Below, one piece after another: positions 15,749-24,040 of a stretch of DNA of 53,948 bases. Origin of the DNA: DATCJY01 sp036562565 (GTDB lineage Bacteria; Bacteroidota; Bacteroidia; Flavobacteriales_D; Sanyastnellaceae); assembly GCA_036562565.1 (NCBI GenBank), contig DATCJY010000003.1, forward strand, positions 1 to 53,948. The letters are read 5' to 3'. Positions within the stretch are counted from its first letter, which is position 1; the number at the start of each line of letters is the position of its first letter. The position numbers and the translations under genes were made by a program. The notes beneath the pieces are model-generated. The model did not search any database. It was not told the DNA's origin and was given only the letters and a program-made list of their open reading frames with translations.

Positions 15749-18580
15749 TTACTTGGATAAGAAACGTCCTGTATAAGAATTCTTTGCTTTTACAATGTCT
15801 TTTGGTTTGCCTGCAAATACCACATTGCCCCCGGCATCACCGCCTTCCGGTCCCATATCAATGAGCCAATCAGCAGAGCGGATCACATCGAGGTTGTGTT
15901 CAATAGCCACAATTGTATGTCCGCGGTCAAGCAATGCTTGGAATGAATCCATGAGCTTCTTCACATCATGGAAGTGAAGGCCTGTAGTAGGTTCATCAAA
16001 GATGAAGACGGTGTGATTGTTGGTTGCGCCTTTGCCCAAGAATGAAGCAAGTTTGATGCGTTGGGCTTCACCACCGCTCAATGATGATGAATTCTGTCCA
16101 AGGCCTACATATCCCAAACCCACGTATTGCAATGGTTTCAGGCGCTCGACAATGTTCGTTGTAGCAGTGCTTTGTTCTCCTTCACTGAAGAATTGAATTG
16201 CATCATCCACGGTCATATCCAGCACATCGCTGATGCTCTTGCCGCGGTATTCCACTTCAAGTATTTCGTCTTTGAAGCGTTTGCCCTTGCATACTTCACA
16301 TTGGAGGCGAATGTCCGCCATGAACTGCATGGAGATGGTTTGTATGCCTTCTCCTTCGCAGGCTTCACAACGACCACCTTCTACGTTGAAGCTGAAGTGT
16401 GCAGGCTTGTATCCGCGATTGCGCGCCAGTGGTTGCGAGCTGTATAGGTTGCGTATTTCATCATAGGCTTTGACATACGTTACCGGATTGGAGCGCGTGG
16501 ATTTTCCTATCGGATTTTGATCTACAAATTCCACCATCTTCACGGTGCCGATATCGCCTTCAATGCTATCGTATTCACCTACTTTATCGGTTGGTATTCC
16601 TCCAAGTTCTTTGAGTAGTCCAGGATAGAAGATATCGCGAATGAGTGTTGACTTGCCGCTTCCACTCACTCCACTGACCACGGTGAAGCAACGCATAGGA
16701 ATTTCTACATCGATGTTCTTCAACGAGTTTTCTCTTGCACCTCGAATGATGATTTTGTCTTTGCCTATGGTGCGAGTAGAAGGTGTTGCAGCTGTGAGTT
16801 CACCGCGTAGGTATTTGGCGGTGAGTGTATCGCCTTTTTCTATGAGTTCTTGTGTGGTGCCATTGAACACGATTTGACCACCGTTGGTACCTGCTTCAGG
16901 TCCCATGTCGATGAGGTTATCGGCCGCACGCATGATTTCTTCATCATGCTCCACAACGATGACGGTGTTGCCTTGAGCTTTGAGTTCTTTCAACACACCG
17001 ATGAGTTTTTCAGTATCGCGAGGATGCAGACCGATGCTCGGTTCATCGAGGATATACATTGAACCGACCAAAGCACTGCCGAGGCTTGTCGCCAGGTTGA
17101 TGCGTTGTGATTCCCCACCGCTCAATGTATTGGAAAGACGGTTGAGGGTAAGGTATTCCAAACCTACTCGGTTGAGATAATCCAATCGGTTACGAATCTC
17201 AGTGAGCAAGCGCTTAGCGATTTTCTCTTCGTGTTCGCTCAGTTGGAGGTTCTCAAAGAAGCGCGAGCATTCGCTGATGGAAATGTTCACCAGTTCAGAG
17301 ATGCTTTTTCCGCCCACTTTCACATAGTTCGCATCACCTCTTAGGCGAGTGCCTTTACATTCCGGGCATAAGGTTTTGCCGCGATAACGGCTCAGCATCA
17401 CGCGGTATTGAATCTTATACGATTCGCTTTCGAGAAATGCGAAGAACTTATCGAGTCCTGCAAAGTATTGATTGCCGGTCCAAAGGAGCTTGCGTTGTGC
17501 TTCCGATAATTCGGCAATCGGTTTATGAATGGGGAAATCAAACTTGTGTGCATTCATCACAAGTTGATTTTTCCATTCACTCATCACTTCTCCGCGCCAC
17601 GGCATGATGGCATCTTGATAAACGCTGAGTTTTTTGTTTGGAATAACTAAATTTTCATCGATGCCTATTACGCTACCGAAACCTTCACACGTTTTGCAGG
17701 CGCCCACCGGATTATTGAATGTGAAGAGGTTCACGGATGGCTCTTCGAATGTCATGCCATCGGATTCGAATCGGTTGTTGAAGATGTGTTTCTGTTTGTT
17801 GTCGTAGTCATAGACAATGCATTCGCCATGTCCTTCGAAGAACGCACTCTCTGTGCTGTCCACGATACGTGTCCGGTTTTCTTCATCCCTGCCGGCTGTG
17901 ATGCGGTCAACGATAATGTAAGCTTCATCCTTCGGTTTTACAGTGTCCAATACATCTTCGATGCGATGGACTTCTTCATTGATGAATACACGTGCAAAAC
18001 CTTGTTGAATCAGTACTTCCAGGCGTTTTTTGATGTCTTTGGACGGAGGTATCGGTGCGAGGATTAAGAAGCGCGCTTCATCCTCGTGTTGCATGATGAA
18101 GTCGAGCACATCACTGCTGCGGTGGCGTTTCACTTCTTTACCACTGATGGGCGAATAGGTTTTACCGATTCGTGCGTACAGCAATTTGATATAATCGTAA
18201 ATCTCTGTGGAAGTGCCGACTGTGGAGCGTGAAGTACGGCTTGTTACTTTTTGCTCAATGGCTACTGCAGGGCTGATTCCGACAATTGAATCAACATCCG
18301 GTTTATCAAGACGGCCAAGGAATTGGCGCGCATAACTGCTGAGGCTTTCCACATATCTGCGTTGGCCTTCGGCAAAGAGCGTATCGAAAGCGAGCGAAGA
18401 CTTTCCCGAGCCACTGAGCCCGGTAATCACCGTGAATTCACCGCGTTTGATGGCAACGGAAACATTCTTCAGGTTGTGAACTCTAGCACCATTGATGGTG
18501 ATATACTTCTTAGGGTCGCGCTTGTTTTCTATGCCGTTGTTGAATATCGCAGCTGCAGTTTGCTTTGTTTTGATTGCCAT
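15749..18580 (-). CDS. uvrA: Excinuclease ABC subunit A
   Basis: A 943-residue damage-recognition ATPase of nucleotide excision repair, which loads UvrB onto damaged DNA. Two ATP-binding halves are seen, each with Walker A (GLSGSGKSS near residue 54; GVSGSGKST near 650), and signatures NTLSGGESQR and SSLSGGEAQR, plus VDQNPIGKSTRSNPVTY. The C-terminal zinc module is complete (CEACEGEG and CEVCKGKR). In the first zinc module only the second Cys pair (CKTC) is kept; the first pair is replaced by FNNRF at the position of the E. coli CPIC. The start is the ATG at 18580 (MAIKTKQ); an upstream ORF start at 18592 overlaps the promoter. A near-leaderless transcript is predicted. Confidence 0.97.
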   Translation of the reverse strand: MAIKTKQTAAAIFNNGIENKRDPKKYITINGARVHNLKNVSVAIKRGEFTVITGLSGSGKSSLAFDTLFAEGQRRYVESLSSYARQFLGRLDKPDVDSIVGISPAVAIEQKVTSRTSRSTVGTSTEIYDYIKLLYARIGKTYSPISGKEVKRHRSSDVLDFIMQHEDEARFLILAPIPPSKDIKKRLEVLIQQGFARVFINEEVHRIEDVLDTVKPKDEAYIIVDRITAGRDEENRTRIVDSTESAFFEGHGECIVYDYDNKQKHIFNNRFESDGMTFEEPSVNLFTFNNPVGACKTCEGFGSVIGIDENLVIPNKKLSVYQDAIMPWRGEVMSEWKNQLVMNAHKFDFPIHKPIAELSEAQRKLLWTGNQYFAGLDKFFAFLESESYKIQYRVMLSRYRGKTLCPECKGTRLRGDANYVKVGGKSISELVNISISECSRFFENLQLSEHEEKIAKRLLTEIRNRLDYLNRVGLEYLTLNRLSNTLSGGESQRINLATSLGSALVGSMYILDEPSIGLHPRDTEKLIGVLKELKAQGNTVIVVEHDEEIMRAADNLIDMGPEAGTNGGQIVFNGTTQELIEKGDTLTAKYLRGELTAATPSTRTIGKDKIIIRGARENSLKNIDVEIPMRCFTVVSGVSGSGKSTLIRDIFYPGLLKELGGIPTDKVGEYDSIEGDIGTVKMVEFVDQNPIGKSTRSNPVTYVKAYDEIRNLYSSQPLARNRGYKPAHFSFNVEGGRCEACEGEGIQTISMQFMADIRLQCEVCKGKRFKDEILEVEYRGKSISDVLDMTVDDAIQFFSEGEQSTATTNIVERLKPLQYVGLGYVGLGQNSSSLSGGEAQRIKLASFLGKGATNNHTVFIFDEPTTGLHFHDVKKLMDSFQALLDRGHTIVAIEHNLDVIRSADWLIDMGPEGGDAGGNVVFAGKPKDIVKAKNSYTGRFLSK

Positions 18581-18589
18581 AAGTGGCCT

Positions 18590-18620
18590 CAAAGTTCAAC
18601 ACCGCGAACTGAAAATCAAA
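18590..18620 (-). promoter_or_regulatory. Promoter of uvrA
   Basis: On the minus strand: TTTG (18620-18617), 19 bases, GAACTTTG (18597-18590). Only the first base of the -7 element differs from TAnnTTTG. The start of transcription would lie about five bases before the uvrA ATG at 18580. Confidence 0.5.
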
Positions 18621-18655
18621 CGCTGTTTAAAAGTATTGTGATATTCACAAAAGGC

Positions 18656-19723
18656 TTATAGCCCCATGCCTTTTACCAGCCAAAGCACTACCATACCGAT
18701 AGCTGCAGAGATGGGCATGGTGATAATCCATGCGATGAGCAAACGGCCTGTAACTCCCCACTTCACAGCGGATACACGCTTGGTGATACCCACACCGATG
18801 ATGGAGCCGGTGATGGTGTGCGTGGTAGAAACCGGAATACCGAATTTTTGAGTGGCAAAAAGCGTGATGGCACCTGCAGTCTCAGCTGCGACCCCCTCAA
18901 ATGGAGTCATCTTGGTAATTTTGGTACCCATGGTTTTTACAATTTTCCAACCACCGCTGAGCGTACCCAATGCGATAGCTGTGTAACAACCAATCACCAC
19001 CCATTCAGGAATGTGAGCAATGGAGTGCTTGCCGGTAATGGGGTCGATGTGTTCGCCAATGTGCATCCAGTGAGGAATCTGTTCACCTGCTGTATAGGTT
19101 TGAGCGCAATAGACGAGCAAAGCCGCGCTGATGATACCCATTACTTTTTGTGCATCATTACCTCCGTGGCCAATGGAGAATAGTGCACAGGAAAAGAGCT
19201 GCAAGCGTTTGAACCATTTATCCAGTTTGTAAGGATGTCCCTTGCGGCATATCCAAAGCATAAGCACCGAGATGAGGTAGGACAATATCATGCCGATGAT
19301 AGGAGCCAGGAAGATGAACAAGAAGGTCTTGCGCATCACCGGTATATAGACAACGTCCCAGCCAGCGTGAGCGATGGCGGCACCAGCAAACCCGCCCATG
19401 AGTGTGTGTGAGGAGCTCGAAGGAATTCCCCAGTACCAAGTGAGCAGGTTCCATGCAATGGCGGCTACCAGGCCTGCCACGATAACCGAAAGGGTAATAG
19501 CACCTGAGTCAACCGTTTTAGAAACGGTATCAGCCACTTTCAAATCGGAAATCCAATAAGCCATGAAGTTGAAGGCTGCTGCCCAAAGCACGGCTTGGAA
19601 GGGGGTCAACACGCGCGTGGAAACGATGGTCGCTATGGAGTTGGCCGAATCGTGAAAGCCATTGATAAAGTCAAATACAAAAGCCAATACAATGGCGATA
19701 ATCAACAGACCAAATAATGTCAT
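18656..19723 (-). CDS. Inorganic phosphate permease (PiT family)
   Basis: A 355-residue membrane protein of the low-affinity PiT phosphate transporters, with about ten hydrophobic segments. The two family signatures are present: the N-terminal GFHDSANSIATIVSTRVLTP (about 23-42) and the inner SIGHGGNDAQKVMGI (about 182-196), each in one half of the inverted-repeat fold. It probably takes up metal-phosphate with protons or sodium. The ATG lies 12 bases after the stop of a PhoU-like (DUF47) gene, so both form an operon; DUF47 proteins are the usual partners of this type of permease. Confidence 0.93.
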   Translation of the reverse strand: MTLFGLLIIAIVLAFVFDFINGFHDSANSIATIVSTRVLTPFQAVLWAAAFNFMAYWISDLKVADTVSKTVDSGAITLSVIVAGLVAAIAWNLLTWYWGIPSSSSHTLMGGFAGAAIAHAGWDVVYIPVMRKTFLFIFLAPIIGMILSYLISVLMLWICRKGHPYKLDKWFKRLQLFSCALFSIGHGGNDAQKVMGIISAALLVYCAQTYTAGEQIPHWMHIGEHIDPITGKHSIAHIPEWVVIGCYTAIALGTLSGGWKIVKTMGTKITKMTPFEGVAAETAGAITLFATQKFGIPVSTTHTITGSIIGVGITKRVSAVKWGVTGRLLIAWIITMPISAAIGMVVLWLVKGMGL

Positions 19724-19735
19724 GGCAGCAGACGC

Positions 19736-20374
19736 TTAAGAGTTTTTTACCAGAATAGTTTCTAATACGTTCGCTACGTCTTCGCATTTATCGGTAGCGG
19801 ATTCCAATACCGAGAGGATTTCTTTTTTCTTAATCATCTCAATGGCATCGGTTTCTTCGGAGAACAGGCGCGCGATGGATAAATCAAAGATGCTGTCGGC
19901 TTCGTTTTCCAAGTCATTAAGGCGCACGATGGCTTCTTTGATTCGAGATACGTTGCGCATGCCTTTCAAGCTTTGGATGGCTTGTTCAATTTCTTGTGTT
20001 TGGCGGTGAAGCACGGCCGTCAAGCTGTGCAATACTTGGTCAAACTGCTCGTATTTGTATAGGACGATGCGTGAAGCTGTACCGTTGATGTGGTCTGCCA
20101 CATCATCAAGCGACTTGGCGAGCAAGTGAATGTCTTCACGGTCGAAAGGGGTGATGAAGTTCTCACTGAGTTCTGTGAAGATGGTGTGCGTGATATCGTC
20201 ACCTACGTGTTCCAGATCCCGGATTTCCCTTACAATGTTTTCAATGGATTGTTGGTCTCTGGATGATACGAGCTCTTTGAGTTTGCCCGACATGTTAACC
20301 AAGTTGGTAGTAGCTCTTGCAAACGAGTCGAAGAACTTGCCTGATTTAGGCGCGAACATGGATAGAATACTCAT
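19736..20374 (-). CDS. DUF47/PhoU-like partner of the phosphate permease
   Basis: A 212-residue all-helical cytosolic protein with the DUF47 hallmarks: IRDLEHVGDDITHTIFTEL, TPFDREDIHLLAKSLDDVAD, KEAIVRLNDLENEADSIF and a C-terminal SATDKCEDVANVLETI. Such proteins resemble PhoU and are thought to control the activity of the PiT permease next to them. The Glu and Asp residues in the DLExxGD and EREDI-type motifs would bind metal ions. It is first in an operon with the permease and has a paralogue (20828-21478) transcribed the other way. Confidence 0.92.
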   Translation of the reverse strand: MSILSMFAPKSGKFFDSFARATTNLVNMSGKLKELVSSRDQQSIENIVREIRDLEHVGDDITHTIFTELSENFITPFDREDIHLLAKSLDDVADHINGTASRIVLYKYEQFDQVLHSLTAVLHRQTQEIEQAIQSLKGMRNVSRIKEAIVRLNDLENEADSIFDLSIARLFSEETDAIEMIKKKEILSVLESATDKCEDVANVLETILVKNS

Positions 20375-20494
20375 GGTAAACCTTCCCTTATTGGGGAGCG
20401 CAAAGGTTTTACAAGATTCTATTCCCGGTACACATCGTACATTAGGAAATTGTTAAGTATGCATAGCGCCTGAGTTTCAAGCTCAGACCAAGCA

Positions 20495-20599
20495 TTAAAG
20501 CACAACGCGGGATGATTCTTTCCACTTGATTTGGTGTTGTTTGTCATCAATGCGCTGATGATGAGCACCATTTTTCACTTCTCCATCTGTGTTGCTCAT
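20495..20599 (-). CDS. Possible small protein of 34 residues
   Basis: ATG at 20599 begins MSNTDGEVKNGAHHQRID and ends SSRVVL before TAA at 20495. The composition is hydrophilic with several His and Lys residues, and the frame is clean, but no homologue is known to me and the length allows chance. It would be downstream of nothing and ends near a small hairpin. Confidence 0.3.
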   Translation of the reverse strand: MSNTDGEVKNGAHHQRIDDKQHQIKWKESSRVVL

Positions 20600-20777
20600 G
20601 GCGTGAGTTTAACCCGCTGAAAAAAAGTCCCGGAGCCAATCTCCCAACACGCATCACTGAGAATGAGCGGTGTGGTTTATCGGTATAAAGTGTACCCCGT
20701 GCACGGTCGTTTTCTGGCATAAAGCGCAAGGGAATTACTTCAATGTTAAGGAAAGATTACCAAGTACGAGAGCTGTG

Positions 20778-20806
20778 TTGGCAGCGCGGTGCGAACCTTA
20801 ATTTCG
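20778..20806 (+). promoter_or_regulatory. Promoter of the second DUF47 gene with overlapping inverted repeat
   Basis: TTG (20778-20780), 18 bases, TAATTTCG (20799-20806). The -7 element lies in an inverted repeat GTGCGAA (20789-20795) / TTCGCAC (20803-20809), so a regulator bound there would cover the promoter. Transcription would start near 20811, 17 bases before the ATG at 20828. Confidence 0.5.
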
Positions 20807-20827
20807 CACACTCATAAATTGAACAGC

Positions 20828-21478
20828 ATGGTACGCTCACTCGATTTCATCTTTCATGCGTTGCTACCGAAAGACAAAAAGTTCTTTCCATTACTGGACC
20901 AAGCCATGGACAATCTTGTTCGCACGGCTCAGACGTTTGAGAAAGCTTTGAAATCAGACTCTGTGCAGCGCTTGCAATTGTTGGAACAAATAGACCAATT
21001 GGAGAAGCAGGGTGATGAAATCACACATGCCATCACGCATGAGGCCGCGAGTACATTCATTGTTCCATTTGACCGCGAGGACATACAGGCACTGGCCATC
21101 GCCATAGATGATGTGGTGGACTTCCTTTATGGCACGGCTAAGATCATTGACCTCTATAAAATTCATGTTATCACACCCGATATGGTTCGCTTGTCCGAAA
21201 TCATTTTGGAGTCCACTACGGAGTTGAAAGACGTGATTAAAGAAATGCGCAGCTTGCGCAACATTCCCAAGGTGAAGGAGCACATTGCGCAGATTGCCTC
21301 TTTGGAGCGCGAAGCCGATGAGATTCTCAATGCTTCTACTGTGCGCTTGTTTGAAGAAGAGAAGGACGCAATGTTATTGCTCAAGAAGAAGGAAGTAATC
21401 ACCTTCATGGAATCTGCTACGGACAAGTGCAAAGAAGCGACCCACGTGATTGAATCGGTGGTCATTAAATTCTCCTGA
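20828..21478 (+). CDS. Second DUF47/PhoU-like protein, not next to a permease
   Basis: A 216-residue paralogue of the protein at 19736-20374: QIDQLEKQGDEITHAITHEA, VPFDREDIQALAIAIDDVVD, IASLEREADEILNASTVRLF and MESATDKCKEATHVIESVVI align block by block. It starts at the ATG at 20828 (MVRSLDFIFHALLPKDKKFF); the earlier ORF start at 20789 lies in the promoter. It has no permease gene downstream, unlike its paralogue. It may regulate the same permease under other conditions or a second one elsewhere. Confidence 0.9.
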   Translation: MVRSLDFIFHALLPKDKKFFPLLDQAMDNLVRTAQTFEKALKSDSVQRLQLLEQIDQLEKQGDEITHAITHEAASTFIVPFDREDIQALAIAIDDVVDFLYGTAKIIDLYKIHVITPDMVRLSEIILESTTELKDVIKEMRSLRNIPKVKEHIAQIASLEREADEILNASTVRLFEEEKDAMLLLKKKEVITFMESATDKCKEATHVIESVVIKFS

Positions 21479-21499
21479 TACACGTTGTGAAAACGCGTT

Positions 21500-22945
21500 T
21501 TATGCTTGGGGCTTGACCTTTTCGGTGGGCTCGCCTTTCTTCTTGTGATACAAGTCTATGGCCACAAGTATCGCAGTGAATCCCCAGAACGGAATGGAGG
21601 CTTTGTCCAAATCCAAGTAATTGTTGAGCACCCCGTGGATGTAATAAGTCATCAGTCCTAAATAGGTAGAACCCACGAGCAACTTAAGGTTGCGCTCTCT
21701 CAAGTGATAGAACAAGCGGAAGGCCAGTTGTGAAACACCAAGCAGCAAAGCAATGAACAGAGCCATTCCGAGCACGCCCTGTTCGCACAACGGGCCGAGG
21801 TATTCGCTGTGAGCATTACCGCCATTTCCTTGTCGTGTGCTGATGATGGTGAGGTCTTTGGAGCGCTGGAACGGAGCATAAACGAATTGATAAGTTCCCG
21901 GTCCCCATCCTACCATCGGGCGCTCCTTGAACATCTCAATCGCACAATTCCAGCGGTTCAAACGCTCCAGGTTACTTGCATCGCTGGATACGTTACTCAT
22001 GGAAGTGACGTGCTCTTCAAGTTTGTCACTACTGTCTTGCTTGTTGCGTGAGAGAGCTACTTGTAAATCATCCCAGCTCAGATAAACAAACGTGCCCGAT
22101 ACCAGCAATGCCAGCAATGCGGTGCGCAAACGAATGCGCAACAACATGACGACCAATATTCCCATAATGCCGGCAATGGAAAGCCATGCGGCCCGTGTAT
22201 AAGAGAGAATGATTCCTACCGTGAGAATCACAAACCCAATGGTAAGCAAGACACGGAGCAACAAGTTCATGTGTTTGCGCATGAGCAAACCAATCACAAC
22301 CGGGAAATACATTGCTAGCACGGCACCATAACTTGTGTGGTCTTTGAACAAGGGTTCCATTACCCAGTGCCCGGAAGTCTTGTCAAATCCGTATTGTGAG
22401 TGACGAATGACAGTGTAGATAATGACCGCACAAAGAGGGAAGAAATAACAAAGCAGATAGCGCTGCATGTTTTTTTCATCTTTAAAAAGATGCGTAGCAA
22501 TGAAGTAAAACGATGCGATAAACCACATCCGCGTCAGCACGTATTTGATACTCACAATCGGTATTTCGCTGGTGATGCATGTGAGTACCATCCATGCCAA
22601 GTAGGCATAAATCACATAACTGATGGGGTGATGAAAGATGCGTTTGTCAATGCTATTACCTGATAGCAGCTTGAAGAAAAACAGAATCAGAATACCGAAC
22701 AGCAGTGGCTCGGTGGGCAGCGCCATCCCGATACCTCCGAGTTTCATCTCCTCCAGATTGATGGAGAGCGGTGTGAAGAAAACAATGAAATACCAGAGCC
22801 ATTCCAGCTTGAAGAAGGCTGCCCAGAACACAGCCAATATAAATGGAAGGAGAAGCACATAATAAAACTCTTGCCAGATGCCAATACCCATGATGAGTAT
22901 CAATACCGCGGCACAGATATAGAGCCACTTGCGCTGTGTGCGCAT
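21500..22945 (-). CDS. O-antigen ligase/polymerase-like membrane protein
   Basis: A 481-residue protein with ten or more hydrophobic segments. A large loop near the C-terminal third (about residues 320-400) contains WNCAIEMFKERPMVGWGPGT and GGNAHSEYLGPLCEQGVLG, the latter typical of the O-antigen ligase/Wzy_C fold. Proteins of this family join or polymerise sugar chains carried on undecaprenyl phosphate on the outer side of the cytoplasmic membrane. I prefer the ATG at 22945 (MRTQRKWLYIC); a GTG at 22993 would overlap the upstream gene by 20 bases. It is the last gene of an operon with Wzz-like and flippase genes. Whether it is ligase or polymerase cannot be told. Confidence 0.85.
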   Translation of the reverse strand: MRTQRKWLYICAAVLILIMGIGIWQEFYYVLLLPFILAVFWAAFFKLEWLWYFIVFFTPLSINLEEMKLGGIGMALPTEPLLFGILILFFFKLLSGNSIDKRIFHHPISYVIYAYLAWMVLTCITSEIPIVSIKYVLTRMWFIASFYFIATHLFKDEKNMQRYLLCYFFPLCAVIIYTVIRHSQYGFDKTSGHWVMEPLFKDHTSYGAVLAMYFPVVIGLLMRKHMNLLLRVLLTIGFVILTVGIILSYTRAAWLSIAGIMGILVVMLLRIRLRTALLALLVSGTFVYLSWDDLQVALSRNKQDSSDKLEEHVTSMSNVSSDASNLERLNRWNCAIEMFKERPMVGWGPGTYQFVYAPFQRSKDLTIISTRQGNGGNAHSEYLGPLCEQGVLGMALFIALLLGVSQLAFRLFYHLRERNLKLLVGSTYLGLMTYYIHGVLNNYLDLDKASIPFWGFTAILVAIDLYHKKKGEPTEKVKPQA

Positions 22946-22973
22946 ATCAGCCGATTCCAAACCTGGAGTGATA

Positions 22974-23984
22974 TTATAGCTTCCCTTCAGCACGCAGACG
23001 TTTGATGTTATCCCAAATCAACAAGAAGATGACTACAAAGACAAAAGCTGCTGCGGTACTCATTGCTACAATGACCCAGCGAACCGGCAATGCTTTTTTA
23101 TCTGCTGCACTTGCATAGTCAACAATACGCATGGAAGGGATTTTACTTTCCACGTCAATTTTCATCAGGTCATAGCGTTTGCGCAAGGTCCCGAGTTTTT
23201 CATAGGCATTGTCCAAGCGGTTGTCCAACGCGTTATAAGCCGTTCCGTATTTGGATAAGAAATTCATTTGTTCCTGGATGGTGCGCGCTCTGTCAGGGTA
23301 CCCTTCAGCAATGGCCACACCGTATTGTTCTGTCAAGGCAGTAATTTGGTTGCTGTAGTTATAGACCCCCAGTTCACGCAAGCGGTTCATGGAGTCTTCT
23401 GCGAGTTTGATTTCTTCCTCGAGGCTCTTCAATGAAGCTTCGGCATATTTGAATGCTTCGCGTGCCCGGTCGCTGCTGAGTTTATTGGCAACGGAGTCAG
23501 CGAAGTAGGCTATGTCATTGGCCATGTTCTTGGCGCGTTCAGGGTTAACGTCCAACACCGCCACTTCCACGGAGCCAAACTTGGTAAGCTTCGCAGAAAC
23601 GTTTTCGTTATAAGCCCTTCCAATCAGTGTATTGGCACCTCGCTGGTCTTTTTTTACATTATATACATCCCACAGGTTATAGCGGTCGATGATTTTGTTC
23701 CGCACCTGATCGGAGTTGATGATTTGGATGAGGCGCTCGGCATCTTCTTCTTCACCGTACATCAAGAGGTCGGCTTTCTGCACGTCTTCCAAGAGTTGGG
23801 CACCAAAGGAGTGCTGACGTTCGGCATAGAGCACCACAGTACTCTTGTATCGGCTCGGAATCAACAAGCTAACAATAGCGGAAATCACAGCTGCTGCGGT
23901 GCATACAATGATGATTGGTTTGCGCCACTTATAAAGCAAGATGAGCAAGTTGGATGAATCGAGCGAGGTAGGTGATTCAGACAT
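22974..23984 (-). CDS. Wzz-like polysaccharide chain-length determinant
   Basis: A 336-residue protein with the Wzz build: N-terminal segment KPIIIVCTAAAVISAIVSLLIP (membrane), a periplasmic region with long coiled-coil helices (about residues 150-275, e.g. AREAFKYAEASLKSLEEEIK), and a C-terminal membrane helix (about 300-322) followed by a short basic tail. Such proteins set the length of polymerised sugar chains made by a Wzy-type polymerase. There is no cytosolic tyrosine-kinase domain. The start is the ATG at 23984 (MSESPTSLDSSNLL). It lies between the flippase and the O-antigen ligase-like genes. Confidence 0.88.
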   Translation of the reverse strand: MSESPTSLDSSNLLILLYKWRKPIIIVCTAAAVISAIVSLLIPSRYKSTVVLYAERQHSFGAQLLEDVQKADLLMYGEEEDAERLIQIINSDQVRNKIIDRYNLWDVYNVKKDQRGANTLIGRAYNENVSAKLTKFGSVEVAVLDVNPERAKNMANDIAYFADSVANKLSSDRAREAFKYAEASLKSLEEEIKLAEDSMNRLRELGVYNYSNQITALTEQYGVAIAEGYPDRARTIQEQMNFLSKYGTAYNALDNRLDNAYEKLGTLRKRYDLMKIDVESKIPSMRIVDYASAADKKALPVRWVIVAMSTAAAFVFVVIFLLIWDNIKRLRAEGKL

Positions 23985-24040
23985 AAGCAATAATTAAATG
24001 GTGTCTTATTTTGTTATTATGAGGCCAAAGTTAATCGTCC

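Larger units (their letters stand above)
20375..20827. other. 453-base interval between the two DUF47 genes
   Basis: The interval between the two divergent DUF47 genes holds a possible 34-residue ORF on the minus strand (20495-20599), a small hairpin CTGAG/CTCAG at about 20470-20486 without T-run, and the promoter of the plus-strand DUF47 gene (20778-20806). Otherwise I see no gene. Confidence 0.6.

Noticed and set aside
20470..20486. Hairpin CTGAG/CTCAG as terminator
   Set aside because: Short stem and no T-run on either strand.
22945..22993. GTG start of the O-antigen ligase-like gene at 22993
   Set aside because: Would overlap the Wzz-like gene by 20 bases; the ATG at 22945 leads directly into the first basic stretch and membrane helix. 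Not fully excluded.
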